A DNA stretch of 64,000 nt from an uncultured Acidobacteriota bacterium (GTDB taxonomy: Bacteria; Acidobacteriota; Thermoanaerobaculia; UBA5066): assembly GCA_903845115.1 (NCBI GenBank), contig CAIMWE010000025.1, positions 90,751 through 154,750 of the forward strand. Reading direction: 5' to 3'. The translations under genes and the position numbers were made by a program. Shown one piece after another: positions 58,658 through 64,000 of the stretch. Numbering within the stretch: position 1 is the first letter of the stretch; each line of letters starts with the position of its first letter. The notes beneath the pieces are model-generated. The model had not been told where the DNA came from and did no database searches. It saw only the letters and a list, made by a program, of their open reading frames with translations.

Positions 58658-60115
58658 ATGATCGATCCCCCGTTCCGTCCCCTGGCCCTGGCCGCCGTGG
58701 AGCGCCTCACCCGGTATTTCGACTCGCTCGAGTCGCGCCCCGTCCTCGCCAGGACCGCACCGGGAGAGGTCCTCGCCCGGATCCCGGCGGAGGCCCCTGA
58801 GGAAGGGGAGCCGTGGGAGGCGATCGAGCGCGACCTGGACGGCTTGATCGAGCCGAACCTGACCCACTGGCAGCACCCCGGGTACCTCGCCTACTTCGCC
58901 ACCACCGGGTCGGCGCCGGCCATCGTCGGGGACTTCCTGGCGGCGGGGTACAACCAGGTCGGGATCCTCTGGAGGACCTCTCCCGTCCTGACGGAGCTGG
59001 AGCAGGGGATGGTCCGCTGGCTGATCCGGCTGGTCGGGCTTCCGGACAGCTTCGACGGGCAGCTCGCCGACACGGCCTCCGGCGGGTCGCTGATCGCCCT
59101 CGCGGCGGCCCGCGAGCAAGCGTTCCCCGACGTCCGGAAGACGGGGCTCGCGTCGCTCCCCCCGGGGGTCGTCTACTGCTCGGAGCTGGCCCACTCGTCG
59201 ATCGACAAGGCTTGCGTGGTCCTGGGTTTCGGCCTCTCCGGGCTCCGGAAGATCCCGGTGGACGCGGAGTTCCGGATGGACGTCGGCCTCCTCGCCCGGG
59301 CCGTCGCGGAGGACCGCGCGAGGGGACTGCGACCCATCGCCGTCGTCGCCACGGCCGGCACGACCACCGTGACGTCGGTCGATCCCCTCCCCGCCGTGGC
59401 CGACCTCTGCGAGCGGGAGGGGCTCTGGATGCACGTGGACGCCGCGTACGCCGGCTCGGCCGCCTCGCTCCCGGAGCTTCGCCCCCTCTTCTCCGGGTGG
59501 GAGCGGGCCGACTCCGTGATCTTCAATCCCCACAAGTGGATGCTCGTGCCGCTGGAGTGCACCGGCCTCTTCTTCCGGAGGATGGAGCGGGTCCGGCGGG
59601 CGTTCTCCGTGGTCCCGAACTACCTCGAGACCCCCGAGGGGGCGGCGGGTGTGCGCGAGTACATGGACTACGGCGTCCAGCTGGGACGCCGCTTCCGCGC
59701 TCTGAAGCTCTGGATGATGCTCCGGACTTTCGGGGCGGAAGGGGTCCGCGCGACGATCCGGGAGCACGTCGCCCTCGCCCGCCGCCTGCGGGAAGTGATC
59801 GGGTCGGAGCCCGGCGTCGTCCTGGCCGCCCCGACCCCCTTCTCGGTCGTGGCGTTCCGCTGGGCGCCGGCCGGGCTCTCCCCGGCCGAGGCCGACGGGG
59901 CGAACCGCCGGATCCTCGAGAGGATCAACGCCGACGGCCGCACCTTCATCTCCCACGCGACCGTGGAGGGGAGGTACACCCTCCGCGTCGCGGTGGGAAA
60001 CGCCCGGACCGGCTGGAAGCACCTCGAGGCGTTCCTGGAGGCCTTTCGAGTGGGGATCGCGGCCGAGAGCGGCTCGCGGAGGCAGGATCGTTCCGCAGGC
60101 CCGGCCAGAGGCTGA
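58658..60115 (+). CDS. PLP-dependent aromatic/amino-acid decarboxylase family enzyme
   Basis: The start is taken at MIDPPFRP (a GTG nine bases upstream is an alternative). The 485-residue protein matches group II decarboxylases: THWQHPGYLAYFATTGS, LADTASGGSLIALAAAREQ, SELAHSSIDKA, HVDAAYAGSAA with the cofactor Asp, and NPHKWML with the Schiff-base Lys. It removes CO2 from an L-amino acid (Trp, Tyr, Phe, DOPA or similar). The exact substrate cannot be told. It diverges from the secreted beta-rich gene. Confidence 0.88.
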   Translation: MIDPPFRPLALAAVERLTRYFDSLESRPVLARTAPGEVLARIPAEAPEEGEPWEAIERDLDGLIEPNLTHWQHPGYLAYFATTGSAPAIVGDFLAAGYNQVGILWRTSPVLTELEQGMVRWLIRLVGLPDSFDGQLADTASGGSLIALAAAREQAFPDVRKTGLASLPPGVVYCSELAHSSIDKACVVLGFGLSGLRKIPVDAEFRMDVGLLARAVAEDRARGLRPIAVVATAGTTTVTSVDPLPAVADLCEREGLWMHVDAAYAGSAASLPELRPLFSGWERADSVIFNPHKWMLVPLECTGLFFRRMERVRRAFSVVPNYLETPEGAAGVREYMDYGVQLGRRFRALKLWMMLRTFGAEGVRATIREHVALARRLREVIGSEPGVVLAAPTPFSVVAFRWAPAGLSPAEADGANRRILERINADGRTFISHATVEGRYTLRVAVGNARTGWKHLEAFLEAFRVGIAAESGSRRQDRSAGPARG

Positions 60116-60267
60116 CTCGTGGGGATGGACAGGGGGATCGCCCGATCCGGCTGGCCGCCGCCGTCGAGGTGCCGATGCCGATTCTCACCGGCTTCGTCCC
60201 GTGATCGGAGAGAATGGGATCGGGGCCGGCCCGTCGACGACCACCGACCCCTCAGGAGGAGCCCGGC

Positions 60268-60636
60268 ATGTCCCGCCACGAAGAGCTGAATCGGGTCTTG
60301 CGTGGCCTTCTCTCCGGATCTCCGGAGATCGAGGCCGCGGCCATCGTCTCCGACGACGGCCTGGCCGTGGCCAGCGCGCTTCCGCCGCAGACCGAGGAAA
60401 GCCGCGTCGCCGGCTTGAGCGCCCTCCTCCTCTCGCTCGGGACACTGGTCGCCAGGGAGCTGGGGCGGGAAGGGCTCGAGCAGGTTCTCATCCGGGGGAC
60501 GAAGGAGAAGTGCATCGTGATGGTCAACGCCTCGCCCGGTACCTTCCTGATCGCCCTGACCACGCAGGAAGCGAAGCTCGGAGTCGTCTCCCTCGACCTG
60601 AAGAGGGCCGTGGCCGAGGTCACGAAGGTCCTGTGA
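60268..60636 (+). CDS. Roadblock/LC7-domain protein
   Basis: The start follows AGGAGGAG. The 122-residue protein has the roadblock fold: LRGLLSGSPEIEAAAIVSDDGLAVASALP, an SALLLSLGTLVARELGREGLEQVLIRG helix-strand, CIVMVNASPGTFLIALTTQEAKLGVVSLDL. These proteins regulate small GTPases of the MglA/Ras type or act as scaffolds. No GTPase gene is next to it; the two di-iron beta-lactamase-fold genes follow 14 bases later and could be partners. Likely cytoplasmic. Confidence 0.9.
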   Translation: MSRHEELNRVLRGLLSGSPEIEAAAIVSDDGLAVASALPPQTEESRVAGLSALLLSLGTLVARELGREGLEQVLIRGTKEKCIVMVNASPGTFLIALTTQEAKLGVVSLDLKRAVAEVTKVL

Positions 60637-60650
60637 CGAGGAGCGCAACC

Positions 60651-61409
60651 GTGCCTTCACTGAAGCTGTACGACGACGGGACTCACCGGAACCTGATGCT
60701 GGAGGATTACGGCCACGGCCAGATGGTCCAGGCCAACCAGCATCTGATCGTCCACGACGGCGAAGGGATGATCCTGGACCCGGGCGGGCACAAGGTCTAC
60801 AACCGGGCGCTCTCGGAGACCACGCTCCTCCTGGGCCGCTCCACGCTGAAATACATCTTCCTCTCCCACCAGGACCCCGACATCGTGGCCGCCGTGAACG
60901 GCTGGCTGATGACGACCGACGCCGTCGCCTACGCGTCTGCCCTGTGGCTCCGGTTCATCCCCCACTTCGGCCTCGACTCCCTGGTCATCGACCGGCTCAG
61001 GCCGATCCCGGACGAGGGGATGCACCTCCAGCTCGCCGGCTCGGACCTGATCATCCTCCCCGCCCACTTCCTCCACTCACCCGGGAACTTCAGCGTCTAC
61101 GACCCGGTCTCGAAGATCCTCTACAGCGGCGACCTCGGGGCGTCCCTGGGGATGGACTACCAGGAGGTGGGGGACTTCGCGGGGCACGTCAAGTACATGG
61201 AGGGGTTCCATCGCCGCTACCTCGCGTCGAGGAAGGCGATCCGCGCGTGGGTCGACATGATCCGCACGCTCGACGTCGAGACGATCGCGCCGCAGCACGG
61301 CGCTCTCTTCCGCGGCCGGGAGATGTCCGGCCGGTTCCTCGAGTGGCTCCACGGCCTGGAGTGCGGGGTCGACCTGATTCCCGAGAGATACCTCGTTCCC
61401 GATCGGTGA
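60651..61409 (+). CDS. ODP-like di-iron metallo-beta-lactamase-fold protein, copy 1
   Basis: The GTG start follows GAGGAG. The 252-residue protein has the flavodi-iron (FDP/ODP) beta-lactamase fold without a flavodoxin domain. Likely iron ligands are LSHQDPDIVAA (HxDxD), PAHFLHSPGNF, LYSGDLGA and IAPQHGALF. The usual fourth His of FDP (HxExDH) is Ile here, as in the oxygen-binding ODP type described in chemotaxis systems. It may bind O2 reversibly and signal rather than reduce it. Copy 2 follows 46 bases later and is about two thirds identical. Its neighbour is a PAS-GGDEF-EAL protein. Confidence 0.8.
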   Translation: MPSLKLYDDGTHRNLMLEDYGHGQMVQANQHLIVHDGEGMILDPGGHKVYNRALSETTLLLGRSTLKYIFLSHQDPDIVAAVNGWLMTTDAVAYASALWLRFIPHFGLDSLVIDRLRPIPDEGMHLQLAGSDLIILPAHFLHSPGNFSVYDPVSKILYSGDLGASLGMDYQEVGDFAGHVKYMEGFHRRYLASRKAIRAWVDMIRTLDVETIAPQHGALFRGREMSGRFLEWLHGLECGVDLIPERYLVPDR

Positions 61410-61455
61410 GCGGCTTCGATCCGTCCGGCCACCCGGTCCGACCAAGGAGACGAAC

Positions 61456-62208
61456 ATGGCGTCCATCACCCTTTTCCAGAACGCGAACCACCGGAACATC
61501 CTCCTCGAGGATTTCGGCCACGGACAGGCGGTCCAGGCGAATCAGCACCTGATCATCCACGAAGGCGCCGGGATGATCCTCGACCCGGGGGGACACAAGG
61601 TCTACACGCGGGCCATGTCCGAATCGACCGCACTCCTGGGCGACGGCGAGCTGAAGCTGATCTTCTTCTCCCACCAGGACCCCGACGTCCTGGCCGCCGC
61701 GAACGGCTGGATGATGACGACGGAAGCGACCGCCTGGATCTCCGCCCTCTGGGTCCGCTTCGTCCCCCACTTCGGGCTGGACCAGCTCGTCCTGGACCGG
61801 CTGAAGGCGATCCCGGACGAGGGGATGCGGCTCGATCTCGGCGGCTCCGAGCTCCTCGTCCTCCCCGCCCACTTCCTCCACTCGCCCGGGAACTTCCAGG
61901 TCTACGACCCGGTCTCCCGGATCCTCTACAGCGGCGACCTCGGGGCCTCCCTCGGCATGAGCTACCAGGAAGTGCCGGACTTCAAGGCGCACCTCCCCTA
62001 CATGGAAGGGTTCCACCGGCGCTACATGGCCTCGAACAAGGCTCTCCGGTCCTGGGCCGAGATGGTCCGCGGCCTCGACCTCGAGATGATCGCGCCGCAG
62101 CACGGCGCGTTCTTCCGGGGCAAGGAGATGGTCCGCCAGCTCGTCGACTGGTGCGCCGAGCTCCAGGCCGGCGTCGACATCCTCCCGCCCTTCCGGATCC
62201 CGCGGTAG
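61456..62208 (+). CDS. ODP-like di-iron metallo-beta-lactamase-fold protein, copy 2
   Basis: The 250-residue protein is a tandem paralogue of the gene just upstream, with the same order of motifs: FSHQDPDVLAA, PAHFLHSPGNF, YSGDLGASLGM and APQHGAFF. Strong conservation of the metal ligands argues that both are functional. The main differences are near the N-terminus and in the loop after the HxDxD motif. Having two suggests either two oxygen affinities or a heterodimer. It ends before a GC-rich hairpin. Confidence 0.8.
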   Translation: MASITLFQNANHRNILLEDFGHGQAVQANQHLIIHEGAGMILDPGGHKVYTRAMSESTALLGDGELKLIFFSHQDPDVLAAANGWMMTTEATAWISALWVRFVPHFGLDQLVLDRLKAIPDEGMRLDLGGSELLVLPAHFLHSPGNFQVYDPVSRILYSGDLGASLGMSYQEVPDFKAHLPYMEGFHRRYMASNKALRSWAEMVRGLDLEMIAPQHGAFFRGKEMVRQLVDWCAELQAGVDILPPFRIPR

Positions 62209-62212
62209 AAAG

Positions 62213-62231
62213 GGCCCGGGCTCGCCGGGCC
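62213..62231 (+). terminator. GC-rich hairpin after the ODP-like pair
   Basis: GGCCCGG and CCGGGCC form a 7-bp stem with a five-base loop four bases after the stop codon. There is no T-run, so it is a possible partial or Rho-assisted terminator between the ODP-like genes and the GGDEF-EAL gene. Confidence 0.4.
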
Positions 62232-62329
62232 GGACGCCGGGGTGGGGGGGGGGACGAGCGGGTCGACACCTTCCTCGAGAATAGGGATACTGGGGAGGCC
62301 AGGAGTCGACCCCGGTTCAGCGAGAGGGC

Positions 62330-64000
62330 ATGAACGCACAGCTTTTCGAGAAGGCCGTCGAGACCATGCAGCTCGGCGTCACTTTCACTGACTTTTCGGG
62401 ACGGATCCTGTACACGAACCAGGCCGAGGCCGACCTGCACGGCTACACGCGCGAGGAGCTGATCGGCCGGCACGCACGCCTCTTCTCCCCCCCCGAGGCG
62501 TGGAACCCGCTCACCCCCGACCGCGCCCGGGCCGCCGGGCGCTGGAAACGCGAGCGCCTCAACGTCCGGAAGGACGGCACGACCTTCCCCGTCCAGCTCC
62601 TGTCCGACATCGTGACCGACACGGCCGGGAACCCCGCCGGAATCGTGACGACCTGCGAGGAGATCTCGGAGCGGTACGTCCGGGCCTTCCGGCTCTCGGC
62701 CGCCGGAATGGCCCTCCTGGACCTGGAGGGCCGGCACGTCCACGTCAACGCCGCGTACGCCAGGCTGCTCGGACGGACCGAGGAGGAGCTACGCGCCCTG
62801 CCGATCTCGGCCGTCGTCCATCCCGACGACCTCCCGGACGTGAGAGAGGTTTCGGGGCGTGTCTTCGCGGGGGCCGCGGCCGAGACGCCGCGGGAGGTCC
62901 GGTTCGTCCACCGGGACGGCCGCCCGATCTGGGTCCTCAGGAGCGTCGCGCTCCTGCCCGGGGAGGCGGACGAGCCGGAGGGCCTGGTCACGCAGGTCCT
63001 GGACATCACCGAGAAGAAGCAGGCCGAGGACGCCCTCTCGGCGTCCGAGGAGAGCTACCGCCTCCTGTTCGAACGGAACCTCGCGGGCATCTACCGGGTC
63101 CGCCTCGACGGGACCATCCGGAACTGCAACGAGGCGTTCGCCCGGATCCTCGGGTGGGACCGGCGGGACCTGACGGGGCGGAACATCCAGTCGCTGCTCC
63201 TCGACGGCGCGTTCCGGTCGAACCTTCTCCCCCGCCTCGAGCGGACCGGGAGCCTGAGCAACGTGGAGGCGAGGCTCCGCCACCGGGACGGGAGCACGGT
63301 CTGGGTCCTCGAGAACCTGACGAAGACCGACGACCCGGCGGGCGGCGCCCCCTTCATCGAGGGGATCATCGTCGACATCACCTCCCGCAAGCGGGCCGAG
63401 GAGCAGCTCCTTCACGACGCCCTCCACGACTCTCTCACCGGCCTCGCGAACCGCACGCTCTTCATGGACCGGCTGGAGCACGTCATCCGGAGAGCCCGGC
63501 GCCAGGGATTCCTCTTCGCCGTCCTCTTCCTCGATCTGGACCGCTTCAAGCTCGTGAACGACAGCCTGGGGCACCTGTCGGGAGACCAGCTCCTCGTGTC
63601 GGCAGCCGAGAGAATCGCCTGCGCGCTCCGCACGGAGGACACCGTCGCCCGGATCGGCGGCGACGAGTTCGCCGTCCTGCTCGACGGCGTCCGCGACGTG
63701 GAGGAAGCCCGGCAGGCCGCGGCCCGCCTCCAGGCGTCCCTGGTCCGGCCGTTCGAGGCCGGCGGCCGGGGAGTCTTCGTGACGGCGAGCATCGGGATCG
63801 CCCTCGGGAACGGCGACGGGCGCCCCGACGACCTCCTCCGCGACGCCGACACCGCGATGTACCACGCCAAGGCGGCCGGCAAGGCGCAGTCCGCCGTGTT
63901 CGAGCCGGAGATGCGCGAGCGAGCCGTCGCGACCCTCCAGCTCGAGACCGCGCTCCGCCTGGGGATCGAGCGGAGGGAGTTCGAGGTCCACTACCAGCCG
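62330..64000 (+). CDS. PAS-PAS-PAS-GGDEF-EAL c-di-GMP protein, 3' truncated by window edge
   Basis: The ORF track omits this frame because it runs off the window. The ATG at 62330 begins MNAQLFEKAVETMQLGVTF, and the frame stays open for 557 codons. Three PAS domains (about 1-115, 120-240, 245-360) contain NQAEADLHGYTREELIG, NAAYARLLGRTEEELRAL and NEAFARILGWDRRDLTG. A GGDEF domain (about 375-525) follows, with HDSLTGLANRTLFMDRL and active RIGGDEFAVLL. The first residues of an EAL domain (LRLGIERREFEVHYQP) are visible. It makes and probably also degrades c-di-GMP in response to PAS signals. The neighbouring ODP-like proteins may supply an oxygen signal; that is inference. Confidence 0.9.
   Translation, partial: MNAQLFEKAVETMQLGVTFTDFSGRILYTNQAEADLHGYTREELIGRHARLFSPPEAWNPLTPDRARAAGRWKRERLNVRKDGTTFPVQLLSDIVTDTAGNPAGIVTTCEEISERYVRAFRLSAAGMALLDLEGRHVHVNAAYARLLGRTEEELRALPISAVVHPDDLPDVREVSGRVFAGAAAETPREVRFVHRDGRPIWVLRSVALLPGEADEPEGLVTQVLDITEKKQAEDALSASEESYRLLFERNLAGIYRVRLDGTIRNCNEAFARILGWDRRDLTGRNIQSLLLDGAFRSNLLPRLERTGSLSNVEARLRHRDGSTVWVLENLTKTDDPAGGAPFIEGIIVDITSRKRAEEQLLHDALHDSLTGLANRTLFMDRLEHVIRRARRQGFLFAVLFLDLDRFKLVNDSLGHLSGDQLLVSAAERIACALRTEDTVARIGGDEFAVLLDGVRDVEEARQAAARLQASLVRPFEAGGRGVFVTASIGIALGNGDGRPDDLLRDADTAMYHAKAAGKAQSAVFEPEMRERAVATLQLETALRLGIERREFEVHYQP

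Overview
The window is very GC-rich DNA with tightly packed genes, many GTG/TTG starts and many ATGA or GTGA stop/start overlaps. Secreted proteins carry N-terminal signal peptides, and there are an outer-surface-type lipoprotein, a multihaem cytochrome c and several sigma-54 activators. The organism is therefore a Gram-negative bacterium. The mix of S9 and S8 peptidases, YfhO-like and DUF2202 proteins, FecR-like and GVYG-repeat secreted proteins looks most like Acidobacteriota (Thermoanaerobaculia-like) or a related high-GC deltaproteobacterial-type lineage. This placement is an inference, since no rRNA or ribosomal protein gene is present. I saw no tRNA, rRNA, CRISPR array, transposase or phage gene.

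Layout. 1-4.5 kb: a TauE/SafE-like membrane protein (cut by the window edge), two NosL-type proteins, then CcdA plus a thioredoxin-like protein, and the chromate transporter ChrA. 4.4-5.6 kb: a methyltransferase fused to a Cys-bearing C-terminal domain. 5.7-15.1 kb: the most unusual region. It holds two divergent copies of one cassette, each made of a small secreted GPGDGTG-type glycine-rich protein, a secreted DUF2202 ferritin-like protein, a histidine kinase and an NtrC-type regulator. A secreted FecR-domain protein lies between the copies. The promoter regions show -24/-12 (sigma-54) elements, and both cassettes share a CTGCA-N5-TGCAG palindrome upstream. 15-21.4 kb: homocysteine methyltransferase, OsmC, and a sulfur/redox group (DsrC/TusE-like protein, DUF2892, ECF sigma/anti-sigma pair, sulfide:quinone-oxidoreductase-like flavoprotein and several tiny Cys-rich proteins).

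21.4-33.9 kb: a PilT-like ATPase with an N-terminal extension, a secreted amidohydrolase, a complete five-gene branched-chain amino-acid type ABC transporter (livKHMGF order), a DUF4160/DUF2442 pair next to a duplicated scrap of livF, a SulP transporter, and a prephenate dehydrogenase/chorismate mutase. 33.9-40 kb: a minus-strand operon. It runs from a REC-cyclase signalling protein to a PAS-sigma-54 activator, a Rieske protein, a cytochrome b and a decahaem cytochrome c. 40-51 kb: TetR, an S9 peptidase, a phosphoesterase, a glycosyltransferase, a YfhO-like protein, an NrfJ-like lipoprotein, PurE, PurK and a sodium/solute symporter. 51-64 kb: a secreted subtilase, a thioredoxin-like protein, two large secreted proteins, a PLP decarboxylase, a roadblock protein, two tandem di-iron metallo-beta-lactamase-fold (ODP-like) proteins, and a PAS-GGDEF-EAL protein running off the end.

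How they fit together. The region suggests a metabolically flexible organism that respires through membrane-bound Rieske/cytochrome b and multihaem c carriers and oxidises or detoxifies sulfide. It senses oxygen or redox state through c-di-GMP and two-component systems. The duplicated sigma-54 cassette is the best candidate for an undescribed system: two kinase/NtrC pairs that appear to drive secretion of a glycine-rich protein together with a ferritin-like protein.
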